A stretch of 23,378 nt of DNA, from the NCBI GenBank assembly GCA_003153055.1, contig PMBV01000079.1, positions 1 through 23,378 on the forward strand, in the 5' to 3' direction. Source of the stretch: Myxococcales bacterium. Lineage in GTDB: Bacteria > Myxococcota > Myxococcia > Myxococcales > Myxococcaceae. Below are positions 8,941 to 16,805 of the stretch, in pieces; position 1 is the stretch's first letter; every line of letters begins with the position of its first letter. The translations under genes and the position numbers were made by a program. The notes under the pieces were generated by a model. The model ran no database searches, had not been told where the DNA came from, and saw only the letters and a list, made by a program, of their open reading frames with translations.

Positions 8941-9462
8941 GTTGCATCGGCGGGTCGTTGCTCAGAGCCACCCCTGCGACTTTCCGCATCGGAGCATCCA
9001 GGCCTCGTCCGACTGGTGGCGCGGCGTCGGTCGCTCCTTGAGGGTGAGAAGCCGTGCCCGCCGAGCCTGATCGTCGATCTGGAACCTGTGGAGTCCCCCA
9101 GGTCGAGATTGATTCGCATGAAAACGACACCCATTGTCGAATTCATGCGGCTCATCGAGGCTGGGAGGCCGAGGCGGGGCGGGGCGCAATCAACGCTCAT
9201 CAGTGGAGGGTCGGCACCGAAGCGCCCGAGGCATGGGTCGCGGGCTGGTGGTCCGAGGGCTCTGGGCGAGCATCATGAGCCCCTCGGCCGGTCGGTGGAG
9301 TGCGCATGGGCTTCTGGTGCTTACCGCGCTCTGGGGTCGAGGGACCGCCTCGGTGCGTGAGCACCCGACCCACCATCGCACCTCGAGGCAGGCTCGCCCG
9401 CTGAGGCCGCATCGCGGAAAGCCGCCTCCGCGCCCGCGGCGACCTCGCCGTCCCACGGCCCA
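8941..9462. other. Gene-poor gap between convergent genes
   Basis: I recognise no gene here. A short open frame (9118-9360, plus, beginning MKTTPIVEFMRLIEAG) has no family resemblance that I can name and turns into Gly/Arg/Pro-rich sequence, so I do not call it. The one notable structure is the hairpin at 9115-9149, listed separately. Confidence 0.5.
9115..9149. repeat. Imperfect 35-nt hairpin (inverted repeat)
   Basis: The arms are CGCATGAA (9115-9122) with TTCATGCG (9142-9149), then a symmetric AA/AA mismatch, then CGACA (9125-9129) with TGTCG (9135-9139), closing on a 5-base loop. Thirteen pairs with a single internal loop, and AT-richer than the surroundings. It is 175 bp past the exporter stop and over 300 bp from the facing gene end, without a T-run, so an ordinary terminator is unlikely. 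Confidence 0.7.
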
Positions 9463-10869
9463 TCACTCCGCCGGTGGGCCGAGATTTGGCGTCTCATCCA
9501 CGACGACCCGGGCCCGGCCGACGATGCGGGTCGGAAGCTCTCGCAGCGCCCACCCCAGCGAGCGGTTGAGTCGCACCTGCAGAATGACTCCGCGCTCGGT
9601 GGCGCCATCAGCGACCGGCGAGTGCCCCTCTTGGTCGAAGACGAAGTTCCCCATCGAGTACGCGATGAAGCCCCGTCGGTAGCGCTCGATCGGCTGAACG
9701 ACATGCGGATGATGGCCCAGCACTCCGTCGACGCCGTGGTCGACGAGCCAGTGACCCAGACGCCGCTGCGATGGCTCGGGCTCCGCTTGGTACTCCACGC
9801 CCCAGTGGAGGCTCACGAAGAGATAGTCGACCTGTCGCTTCATCGACTCGAGCCTCCGGGCTGACGCCTCGCTCATCGCCGCTGCGAGGGCGTCCCGGTT
9901 CCCTGGTGGAATGACCCAGGCGATGAGCGCGAGCCTGAGCCCGTGCGCTTCGATGATGTCCTCCCGGCCCTCGAGGACGCCTCGGGTCTCGACCGAGTCG
10001 AGCACCTTCCGCGAGTACGCCGCGTCATCGGGAGAGCAGTGGTTGTTGGCCAGGCTCAGGTGGGTGAGCCCGAGGTACTTCACCGCCTCAAGCTGCTCGA
10101 TGGGGGCGGTGAGCACCAGCGGGCCCGTCGCTCGGAGGCCCTGCGAGAAGCACGACTCCAGGTTCCCGAAGGCGACGTCGGCCGCCTGGAGCACTGGCCG
10201 TACCTCGGCGAAGGCGTTCTCGTACCCCTGTCGCGACACGATGACCCCGGTGGCCCGGCCGAGCATCACGTCTCCCACCGCGACCAGGTCCACTTGCTTG
10301 CTCCGGTCAGAGACCTGGGCCAGCGCGGAGGCCTCGAGGCGAGCTGGCTCCTCCACCAGGGCCCACCCTCGAAAGTGGTGGCGGCGCACCTCGACGCCTC
10401 GGCTCCTCCGTTCGCGGGTCACCACGGCGGCGGTCTCCTGCGCGGGCGCTGGCTCCAGCGCGACCACCTCGAAGGTGGGGGTCCCCGAGGAGACCCATCG
10501 CTCGGTCACCACCTGGTCAACCACGCCGAGCACAGCGAGGTGCGTGTTGATCCACGGGGTGTCGCCGTAGTCCATCCACCCCGAGTGATGTGGCGCCGTG
10601 CCCCGCACGTTGTCGTCCCGTCGCGACTCCCAGACGAGGAGCTCGGCGCGCCCCGGCTCACGGAGCGCGGCGACGCCGTACCCGTGCACCTGCTCCCGGC
10701 TCGAGCTTCGGTAGAGCGGGTGACCGGCGGCATCGGAGACCCGCAGGGTGCCGTGCTCCACCTCCACCTTCACGACGAGCCCGGGGGCCTTCCCGAGGCG
10801 CTGCCAACTCGGAGCCTGAGTCAGCGGCACCGGCGCGGCAGCGAGGAGGCCGAGGAGCAGGGCGCTCAT
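9463..10869 (-). CDS. CapA-family (PGA_cap) metallophosphoesterase-like protein
   Basis: A 468-residue protein with a hydrophobic N-terminal segment (about 1-18) consistent with a signal peptide. Residues about 192-455 form a CapA/PGA_cap domain: AVGDVMLGR (197-204), NLES (235-238), LANNH (272-276), SLHWG (352-356), GHHPHVVQPIE (384-394) and YSMGNFVFD (403-411). CapA proteins take part in poly-gamma-glutamate capsule synthesis or anchoring and have a calcineurin-like fold. No capB or capC is nearby, so the substrate here is unknown. Residues about 20-190 form an extra N-terminal region, not part of the classic family, containing SGWMDYGDTPWINTHL. The start is 6 bases past the stop of the DUF3160 gene, so the two are surely co-transcribed. 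A 6-bp inverted repeat (9457-9462 / 9475-9480) straddles the stop codon. Confidence 0.88.
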   Translation of the reverse strand: MSALLLGLLAAAPVPLTQAPSWQRLGKAPGLVVKVEVEHGTLRVSDAAGHPLYRSSSREQVHGYGVAALREPGRAELLVWESRRDDNVRGTAPHHSGWMDYGDTPWINTHLAVLGVVDQVVTERWVSSGTPTFEVVALEPAPAQETAAVVTRERRSRGVEVRRHHFRGWALVEEPARLEASALAQVSDRSKQVDLVAVGDVMLGRATGVIVSRQGYENAFAEVRPVLQAADVAFGNLESCFSQGLRATGPLVLTAPIEQLEAVKYLGLTHLSLANNHCSPDDAAYSRKVLDSVETRGVLEGREDIIEAHGLRLALIAWVIPPGNRDALAAAMSEASARRLESMKRQVDYLFVSLHWGVEYQAEPEPSQRRLGHWLVDHGVDGVLGHHPHVVQPIERYRRGFIAYSMGNFVFDQEGHSPVADGATERGVILQVRLNRSLGWALRELPTRIVGRARVVVDETPNLGPPAE

Positions 10870-10875
10870 TGGACG

Positions 10876-13257
10876 CTACTCGTCGTACCCCGGGTACACG
10901 GCTGTCTCCGCTTTGGGGTCGAAGGCCATGAAGGCCGAAGTCCACGCCGGTGGTCGGGCTTTGTTCTCTCGAAGCATCGCGCGCCACCGAGGGTCGCTGA
11001 GCCGCTCCTTCTCGACGAGCTCGTAGTACGACATCACGCCGCCGCGGCCGAGGTGGAGCTTGCCCTCGAGTGGGAAGACCACCAGCACCGGCAAGACGTA
11101 GCCGGTACCGACGTGGAGCACCTTGCCGCCCCCGGAGAAGATGTCGGCGATGAGCTGCGAGTTGTTGTCCTCGAGGAGCAGGAGCCGGTCCTTGGTGCGC
11201 GGCAGAATCAGCGTCTCTTCCCAGAAGTGCTCGAGGTCACCACCGATGAACTGAATGAGCTCGTATTCCTCTTTGGTGAGCGGCTCTCCAGACAGCTCCT
11301 TCTTCGAGATGGTGGTCAGCGACTGGGTGAGCGTCTGGAAGCGCCCGTAGGACTTCTCGAGCGCCGGAGGGAAGAGCTGGCGCGACGTGAGGCCCTGCTT
11401 GAGCGTCTGGAGCAGGGCGTCGATGCGCGCGTAGGTCTCGACCTCGGGCACCACGTACCCTCGCTCGTCGACCGAAAGCTCGGTGTCCTCGAACCCCGGC
11501 CCGCCCATCTCGGCCATCGCCTGCTTGGCGTAGAGGATGGTGTCGTGCTTCAGCTCGGCGTAGCTGGCCAACGAGGTGCTGAGCCTCAGCGCTCTGTACG
11601 CCGGGGTCGACATGAAGGCCGGAGCTCCAGCGGGCGTGGCCTCCCACAACGGGCTCAGCGCGTAGAGCCAGCCCGCGTACGAGCTCGAGCCCCTCTCGCG
11701 GTCGAGGAGCGGAGGCATCGTGTCCCGCAGCAGGGTTGTCTGCTTTTCGTAGCCGTCGAGCTCCTCGAGCTTCAGCGGCGCGAGGATCTCCTTGGCCGTC
11801 GCGCTCCCGAAGATGGCCGGCAGCTCGAGGGTCGAGACCATCACCCGCGCGGGCACCACCGGGTCCACCAGGCTCTGGAACACCACCTCGTCGAGCACGC
11901 TGCGCTGCGAGAAGAAGTGCAGCCCGGCCGTCGTGGCGACCTCTGGGCCATGAGGCTTCAGCGTGGCGAGCCCCTGAATCCGCGGAGGCCTCAAGGTGGC
12001 CAGCTCGGCCTTGAACCGCGCGAACAGGGCGGGCTCGGTCAGCGCCTTCGCTCCGCCGCTCGACCCGTAGACGCGCGCGATGATCGGGAGCCACTCGTAG
12101 AAGGTGGTGTCATCGGGGCTGCCGACGAGGAAGGTGATGGTGTCGAAGGTGCGGTGCCAGCTCAGAAGGGCGTCGGTGGCCTGGACCGCGGCGAGGTTCA
12201 GCATCAGCCCCGAGCGGATCGCCGAGTCGGACCTGAGCGAGAAGCTCAGCCGCCCAAACCACATCATCGCTCGGAAGTACGCCTGGAGCGCGGGTGTCTT
12301 GGTGTAGTGGCCCCGCACGGCGTACTGCGTGTAGTCCTCCTTGAAGTCGCCGGGGTAGTCGAGCAGCTCGGGCTTCTCCTTGACCTCCGCGGCGATGACC
12401 CGGCTGAGCTCGCGCTTGGCCACGGCCTTGACGTCGTCGGCAACCGGGAGCTCGAGGAGCGCGTCGAGCTTCTCGAGGCTCCGCTTCTTGAGGAGCTCGA
12501 TGGCCTCGCTGGAGTCGAGCTCGTTGGCCTCCGCCTCGGTGACCAGCGAACCCGACCGCAGCAGCGCCGAGCCGACCGAGAGGAAGACGAGGTTGTCGCG
12601 AAGGGGCCGCTCGAGCTCGGTGCCGGCGAAGGCCGCGAGCTGGCGGTTGGTCTCGGTGACCAGCGCTCCCACCAGGTTCACCAGGGCTGGCGTGAAGCTG
12701 GTCTGCTCTGTCGCGGCGAGGAGGAAGTCGAAGTACAGGTGGAGGTTGTGGAGCACCACATCGGGCGTCACCACCGAGGGGAGCCCCTTCACGAAGGTCC
12801 GGTGCGTGAGATACTCTTCCTTTGGATCCGACCACGAGTTGATGAGCAGCGGCCGGTAGCGGTTCTGCTCGTAGAGCTGGAAGAACTCGTTGTAGCCACG
12901 GTTGCCGTCGACCACGACGCCATTCTTCCGCAGCATGAGCCCGACCGTCGGAGCGCTGACGAGCTTCTTGAAGTACTTCCACGTCTCGGTGTCATCGAGG
13001 GACCGGAGCGGCGCCGGCGCGGCCGTGGTCGGTTGGTAGGTGACGGGCGCGAAGCTCGTCGGGGCGAAGGCCGCCGGTCTCAGCTCTTCGGGCATCGTCA
13101 CCGGCAACCGGGCGTCGGTGAGGGTCACAGGCCCGCGTGGCGCCGCCGCGCCGACCGTGGAGAGACTGGCCGATGGCGAGCAGGCCTTGCCGCAGTCGAC
13201 CGCGCTCAGGGCGAGGAGGGAGACCAGGAGCAGCCACGGAAGAGGGCGCGCACGCAT
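10876..13257 (-). CDS. DUF3160 family exported protein
   Basis: A 793-residue protein with an N-terminal export signal (RPLPWLLLVSLLALSAVDC). The cysteine at 22 is lipobox-like, but Asp at -1 is atypical, so lipoprotein status is uncertain. The body matches DUF3160: VVTPDVVLHNLHLYFDFLL, RGHYTKTPALQAYFRAMMWF, SSSYAGWLYALSPLW, YAELKHDTILYAKQA, and the closing IADIFSGG and HVGTGYVLPVLVVFP segments. No activity is established for the family that I know of. The conserved pattern of charged and aromatic residues suggests an extracytoplasmic, largely helical protein. The ATG at 13257 follows GGAG with 8 bases spacing. It is the first gene of a two-gene operon with the CapA-like protein. Its upstream region is the rearranged scar at 13311-13399, so its promoter may lie in rearranged DNA. 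Confidence 0.87.
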   Translation of the reverse strand: MRARPLPWLLLVSLLALSAVDCGKACSPSASLSTVGAAAPRGPVTLTDARLPVTMPEELRPAAFAPTSFAPVTYQPTTAAPAPLRSLDDTETWKYFKKLVSAPTVGLMLRKNGVVVDGNRGYNEFFQLYEQNRYRPLLINSWSDPKEEYLTHRTFVKGLPSVVTPDVVLHNLHLYFDFLLAATEQTSFTPALVNLVGALVTETNRQLAAFAGTELERPLRDNLVFLSVGSALLRSGSLVTEAEANELDSSEAIELLKKRSLEKLDALLELPVADDVKAVAKRELSRVIAAEVKEKPELLDYPGDFKEDYTQYAVRGHYTKTPALQAYFRAMMWFGRLSFSLRSDSAIRSGLMLNLAAVQATDALLSWHRTFDTITFLVGSPDDTTFYEWLPIIARVYGSSGGAKALTEPALFARFKAELATLRPPRIQGLATLKPHGPEVATTAGLHFFSQRSVLDEVVFQSLVDPVVPARVMVSTLELPAIFGSATAKEILAPLKLEELDGYEKQTTLLRDTMPPLLDRERGSSSYAGWLYALSPLWEATPAGAPAFMSTPAYRALRLSTSLASYAELKHDTILYAKQAMAEMGGPGFEDTELSVDERGYVVPEVETYARIDALLQTLKQGLTSRQLFPPALEKSYGRFQTLTQSLTTISKKELSGEPLTKEEYELIQFIGGDLEHFWEETLILPRTKDRLLLLEDNNSQLIADIFSGGGKVLHVGTGYVLPVLVVFPLEGKLHLGRGGVMSYYELVEKERLSDPRWRAMLRENKARPPAWTSAFMAFDPKAETAVYPGYDE

Positions 13258-13310
13258 CGAGACGCTCCGGCTGGTGTCGGCCAGCGTGAAGAGAGAGAGG
13301 GCCCCTATAA

Positions 13311-13353
13311 CCCAGGCGCTCGACCGCCGTCGCTTGCCAGAGTCAGCGGGCGG
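13311..13353. repeat. 43-bp direct repeat, left copy
   Basis: This is identical over 43 bases to 13984-14026, which covers the last 11 bases of the M16 peptidase gene (stop codon included) and 32 bases downstream. The two copies are 673 bp apart in the same orientation, with the DUF4160/DUF2442 pair between them. It is not coding here. Confidence 0.95.
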
Positions 13354-13399
13354 AGAAGGACTTGGCGTCCTCGAAGGTGATGCTCGACAGGCTCTCGTG
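13350..13399 (-). pseudogene. Internal fragment of the M16 peptidase gene in an 89-bp scar
   Basis: Bases 13350-13399 match 16159-16208, deep inside the M16 peptidase gene, with 48 of 50 identical; the last 39 (13361-13399 against 16170-16208) match exactly. The fragment is joined directly to the 43-bp copy of the gene's 3' end, although the two sources lie about 2.1 kb apart in the intact gene. The joint shares the four bases GCGG (13350-13353), a microhomology. This is either the stub of a deleted tandem copy or a templated insertion. Confidence 0.9.
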
Positions 13400-13431
13400 C
13401 CGAGTCTGCTGGCGTGAATCGACTGAGACGC

Positions 13432-13695
13432 TCAGGCGCTCTTGCGCAGCACGTGGACGTGCGGCATCAAGAGCCCACGCACAGAGAGGTCCTCGTCAAG
13501 CTGCGCCCAATGAATGCCGACGCCCTGGCCGATGAGGCGCCAGTCGGCGAGTTGGGCAGCCGTCGCGTCTCGCAGCCTCGGAAACCACTCCAGCGGCACG
13601 GACACGGTGCGACCATCTTCGAGGTGCACCGCGAGCTCGCCAGCGACGGCCTCCACGGAGACAGCCCGGGGTTCTTCAGGTGCCGAAGTATTCAC
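13432..13695 (-). CDS. DUF2442 domain protein
   Basis: A small protein of 87 residues. The core VSVEAVAGELAVHLEDGRTV followed by PLEWFPRLRDAT and WRLIGQGVGIHWAQLDEDLS is characteristic of DUF2442. These proteins are usually encoded next to a DUF4160 protein and are often suspected to form a toxin-antitoxin-like or mobile pair; no biochemical role is firmly known. I place the start at GTG 13695, preceded by GGAGAG with good spacing, rather than ATG 13731. The former gives a 20-base overlap with the upstream gene and a family-like N-terminus (VNTSAPEEPRAVSVE). It is flanked by the 43-bp direct repeats. Confidence 0.85.
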   Translation of the reverse strand: MNTSAPEEPRAVSVEAVAGELAVHLEDGRTVSVPLEWFPRLRDATAAQLADWRLIGQGVGIHWAQLDEDLSVRGLLMPHVHVLRKSA

Positions 13696-13930
13696 GCCAT
13701 CTCTCCAGGAATTGCGTCTGGTTCTCTTCAACGAGCAGTCTAGCGCGGCGGACTTCTTGTTGCCTCAACCGGTGGGCCACAACAAGCTCCACTGGCAGCA
13801 ACCAGAACTTCGCGTGCCCGTCTCCTTGCTCGACGTGGATATGCGGCGGCTCCATCCCCTCGTTGCTGAAGAAGAAGAAGCGAAACCCATCAATGACGAG
13901 CACGGTCGGCACGGATGCGGAAGATACCAC
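13676..13930 (-). CDS. DUF4160 domain protein
   Basis: An 84-residue protein matching DUF4160: VPTVLVIDGFRFFFFSNEG, then EPPHIHVEQGDGHAKFWLLP, then the C-terminal helix with LVEENQTQFLERWREYFG. The conserved PPHIHV motif is the family hallmark. Function is unproven; with DUF2442 it forms a frequent two-gene module. The GTG start at 13930 follows GAGG with 6 bases spacing. Its 3' end overlaps the start of the DUF2442 gene, so the two are translationally coupled. The pair lies downstream of the M16 gene on the same strand, behind a terminator-like hairpin, in DNA bounded by direct repeats, which suggests insertion as a unit. Confidence 0.88.
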   Translation of the reverse strand: MVSSASVPTVLVIDGFRFFFFSNEGMEPPHIHVEQGDGHAKFWLLPVELVVAHRLRQQEVRRARLLVEENQTQFLERWREYFGT

Positions 13931-13953
13931 CTCTCGCCTCGCGGCGAAGGTGC

Positions 13954-13986
13954 GGGCCTCGAGGGGTGTGGGCCCAGTCGAGGCCC
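13954..13986 (-). terminator. Hairpin downstream of the M16 peptidase gene
   Basis: GGGCCTCGA (13954-13962) pairs perfectly with TCGAGGCCC (13978-13986), leaving a 15-base loop. It starts about 30 bases past the M16 stop and before the DUF4160 start. No U-run follows. It is placed as a terminator or as an mRNA-end structure. The left copy of the 43-bp repeat lacks it. Confidence 0.45.
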
Positions 13987-14026
13987 AGGCGCTCGACCGC
14001 CGTCGCTTGCCAGAGTCAGCGGGCGG
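13984..14026. repeat. 43-bp direct repeat, right copy (3' end of M16 gene)
   Basis: The source copy of the repeat at 13311-13353, spanning the last codons and stop of the M16 peptidase gene and 32 bases beyond. Confidence 0.95.
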
Positions 14027-16805
14027 CCATCGAGGGCAGCGTGGTCTGGCTCAGCGCCTGACGGATGAGCGCCTCGTCACCCACGAAGGCGAAGGTCAGC
14101 GAGCCGCGGCACTGGTTCCACAGCTCGAGGACCCGCGGCCTCCCGACGGTCGCGAGCAGGCCGAAGAGCGTGGAGGTGTCGGTGTCGTGACCGGCCAAAG
14201 CGTGACTGCTCAAAGTGGCAGCGACCGAAAGCGAGGTCGTCGTCGACATCGTGAGCTCCCGTGCCACGCTCCAACGAGCTCGCGCGACGGCCTGCTCCGA
14301 GACGGTCTGACTGTCGAGCGCCCCCACCACGTGGCCCAAGACCCCGAGCGCCTCGGCCAGCCGGGAGTTTTCGATGGAACCCTGCCAATCGAGCCGCGCC
14401 ACGCCACCCAACAGCGTCGAGGTCCTTCCGTGGAATCCATAGGAGCTGCCCAGCTCTCCACGGATCTTCTCGTAGAGCTCGCCGCCCAACAGGCCCGCGG
14501 TCGTCCGGGCGGTCAACGTGTCGAACGGCGCGGCCGCGTCGACGAGGCAGGCGAGGTGCATCTGGGCCTGGGTCGCTCCGGGCTGGTGGGTGACGAGAAT
14601 CGCCGGCGCGCTCTTCCGCACTGGCGGTGGAGGCAGCCGAGGGAAGGGGCTCTCGGCCGCCTTCCAGCTCCCGAGCCACTCTTTGACCCCGGCGAGGGTG
14701 GCCTCGGCGTCGAGGTCGCCCGTCACCACCAGCACCGCGTTGTCTGGAGACCAGGCCCGGCGAAACCACTCGTCGAGCTGGGGCTCGGTCAGGCCCTCGA
14801 GGTCGGAGCCCACGGCGCCGTCGCCCATGGGGTGGCCACGGAACAGCGTGGCGTCGAGCGCGCGCTCGGATTTGAGCAATGGGAGCTGCTCAGCCTGGGC
14901 GACGGGCCCCGCGAGCTCCCTCCGGTAGAGGGCGAGGAGCCCCGGTTCGACACGCATCGACGTCACCCGCTCGGACAGCTGGGCCAACAGGTTGGGGAGG
15001 TTTCCGCTGGCGCCGGTGCCCAGGAACGTGGACCGGTCGGCGTCCACCGAGGTCCGCCACTGAATGCCGAAGTCGACCCCTCGGCCATAGAGGTGCTCGT
15101 GGGGCCTGGCGAAGCTCGCGGCCACCTCGGCGGCTCGCCTTGGAATGGTGCCAGCCCACCCGGTGGCGAAGGTGAGCTGGGCGACCGCCACCGGGAGCGA
15201 GTCATGGCGGCGGTGCACCACCACCTTGAGGCCGTTGGGCAAGGTCTCGACGATGTGCTCGCGGCTGGCTGGGACGGCGTAGCCCTTTCCGAGCTGCCTG
15301 ACCGCCTCGGCAGTCAGCGCCGCGGTGAAGGGCATCTCGGCCGGCTCCAGCCCTGTCGGCCCACTGGCGACGGCCTTCGTGTCTGGGGGAAAGGGCTCGA
15401 CCAGCACGCCACGCGCCCGGGACCGCTGGAGGTACCGCTCGGCGAAGTGGCTCAGCTGGTCTGGGCTCAGGTTCCCCATGGCCCGGAGGCGCCGGCCATA
15501 GGTGGCGGGGTTGCCGGTGAAGTGGGCGGCCTGCACTCGCTCGAGGCCCCGGCTGACGATGTCCTCGGCGCCTCGAACCATGCCGACGAGCGCCTGGCTG
15601 CGCAGCCGGCGAAAGGCCTGCTCCCTCTCGAGCATTCCTCTCACCTGGCTCCGTGGTGCCCACATCTGGCCGGCCTCGCCCGAGGCCCAGAGTCGCACCA
15701 GCTGGTCGAGCAGTCGCTCGTAGGAGCGCTCGACGTGGTCACCCTGGTGCAAGGTGGCCCGGGCAATCAGCATCGAGGCCTCGACCCCGGGGACGAGCGT
15801 CACGTCGACGCCGGCGATGTCGGGGTCAGAGATGAAGGCCTGGCCCAGCGCGCCGTTGGCTGCCACGGTCACGAAGTCGAGCATCACGGCTTGCTCATCG
15901 AAGCCTCGCGGCAGCGCCCACACCACGAAGAGCTCGGGCGAGGCCACGGTGGACTGGGTCTTGATGAGCTCCGCCGCCACCGGGGCCTCGGGCAGCTCGG
16001 GGGCCTGGGGTGCCAGTCGGGCAGGGAAAGGCTCGCTGGAGACCGGCAGGGGCCTGAACACCGCGGCCGGGAGCGCCTGGATGAGCGGCTCGTGAATGGT
16101 GCCCAGGTCGACGTCGCCGATGATGAGGAGCGTCATGTTCTCAGGGCGGTAGTGCCGCGCGGCGAAGGCCTTGGCGTCCTCGAAGGTGATGCTCGACAGG
16201 CTCTCGTGGGTGCCGACGACCGGCCTCGAGTAGGGGTGCTCCTTGGGGAAGGCGGCTGCCTGGAGGGCGCTCAAGGAGGGCCCGATGGCGTTCTCACCCC
16301 GTTGCCTGAGCTCGTTGCGGACGACCTCCCGCTCGACCTCGAAGGTCTTCTGGTCGACCCCAACCATCGGGTCGAACAGGCGCCCAGCCTCGAGGGCGAG
16401 CAGCTTGGGCAACAGCTCTCGGGCCCCGGCCTCCAGGTAGACGGTCTCGTCGAACGAGGTCATCGCGTTGAAGGTGCCGACCCCGGCCTCCTCGAGCTGG
16501 CTGAAGGCCGTTCGCTTGCCGCCTGGCTTGGCGCGGAAGGCGAGGTGCTCGATGAAGTGGGCGAGGCCCTCGCGGCCCACGGGGTCGCTCGAGCTTCCGA
16601 CGCCGACGACGGTGAAGACGCCGACCACCGGGCTGGCGTGATCCTCCTCGATGATGATGCGCATTCCGTTGGCGAGACGAAAATCGCGCATGCGGAACTG
16701 CACGTCGGCCATGGCTGGTTTGCCGGCCCGGGGGAGGGTTACGCACCCGCCGAGGCCCGCCGTCAGCATCGCAACCACGACAGAAACCATCCACCTGTGT
16801 GCCAT
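14016..16805 (-). CDS. M16 family zinc metalloprotease, lipoprotein (two-domain)
   Basis: A 929-residue protein with two M16 (pitrilysin/insulinase-like) halves. The N-terminal half has the inverted zinc motif HFIEH (His83, Glu86, His87). The third ligand is probably Glu165 in FEVEREVVRNELRQRG. The C-terminal half lacks the zinc motif but keeps the conserved SSYGFHG segment used in substrate binding, as in the heterodimeric or fused family members. The N-terminus MAHRWMVSVV to LTAGLGGC is a lipoprotein signal with lipidation predicted at Cys21, so it should sit in the periplasm or outer membrane and cut peptides. The ATG at 16805 follows GAGGGGA at ideal spacing, preferred over 16853. Fragments of this gene recur in the scar at 13311-13399. 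It is divergent from the sigma-54-driven lipoprotein gene. Confidence 0.93.
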   Translation of the reverse strand: MAHRWMVSVVVAMLTAGLGGCVTLPRAGKPAMADVQFRMRDFRLANGMRIIIEEDHASPVVGVFTVVGVGSSSDPVGREGLAHFIEHLAFRAKPGGKRTAFSQLEEAGVGTFNAMTSFDETVYLEAGARELLPKLLALEAGRLFDPMVGVDQKTFEVEREVVRNELRQRGENAIGPSLSALQAAAFPKEHPYSRPVVGTHESLSSITFEDAKAFAARHYRPENMTLLIIGDVDLGTIHEPLIQALPAAVFRPLPVSSEPFPARLAPQAPELPEAPVAAELIKTQSTVASPELFVVWALPRGFDEQAVMLDFVTVAANGALGQAFISDPDIAGVDVTLVPGVEASMLIARATLHQGDHVERSYERLLDQLVRLWASGEAGQMWAPRSQVRGMLEREQAFRRLRSQALVGMVRGAEDIVSRGLERVQAAHFTGNPATYGRRLRAMGNLSPDQLSHFAERYLQRSRARGVLVEPFPPDTKAVASGPTGLEPAEMPFTAALTAEAVRQLGKGYAVPASREHIVETLPNGLKVVVHRRHDSLPVAVAQLTFATGWAGTIPRRAAEVAASFARPHEHLYGRGVDFGIQWRTSVDADRSTFLGTGASGNLPNLLAQLSERVTSMRVEPGLLALYRRELAGPVAQAEQLPLLKSERALDATLFRGHPMGDGAVGSDLEGLTEPQLDEWFRRAWSPDNAVLVVTGDLDAEATLAGVKEWLGSWKAAESPFPRLPPPPVRKSAPAILVTHQPGATQAQMHLACLVDAAAPFDTLTARTTAGLLGGELYEKIRGELGSSYGFHGRTSTLLGGVARLDWQGSIENSRLAEALGVLGHVVGALDSQTVSEQAVARARWSVARELTMSTTTSLSVAATLSSHALAGHDTDTSTLFGLLATVGRPRVLELWNQCRGSLTFAFVGDEALIRQALSQTTLPSMAAR

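Noticed and set aside
9118..9360. Small plus-strand open frame beginning MKTTPIVEFMRLIEAG
   Set aside because: Only the first 16 residues look protein-like; the rest is low-complexity, the ribosome-binding site is poor and the start lies inside the hairpin.
9943..13380. Very long plus-strand open frame opposite the CapA and DUF3160 genes
   Set aside because: Its peptide is Arg/His/Glu/Gly-rich without domains, while the minus strand encodes two recognised families. Long antisense frames are usual in such GC-rich DNA.
13311..14026. Direct repeats considered as attachment sites of an integrated element
   Set aside because: There is no integrase, and the left repeat is fused to another piece of the same M16 gene, which fits duplication or template switching better than site-specific integration.
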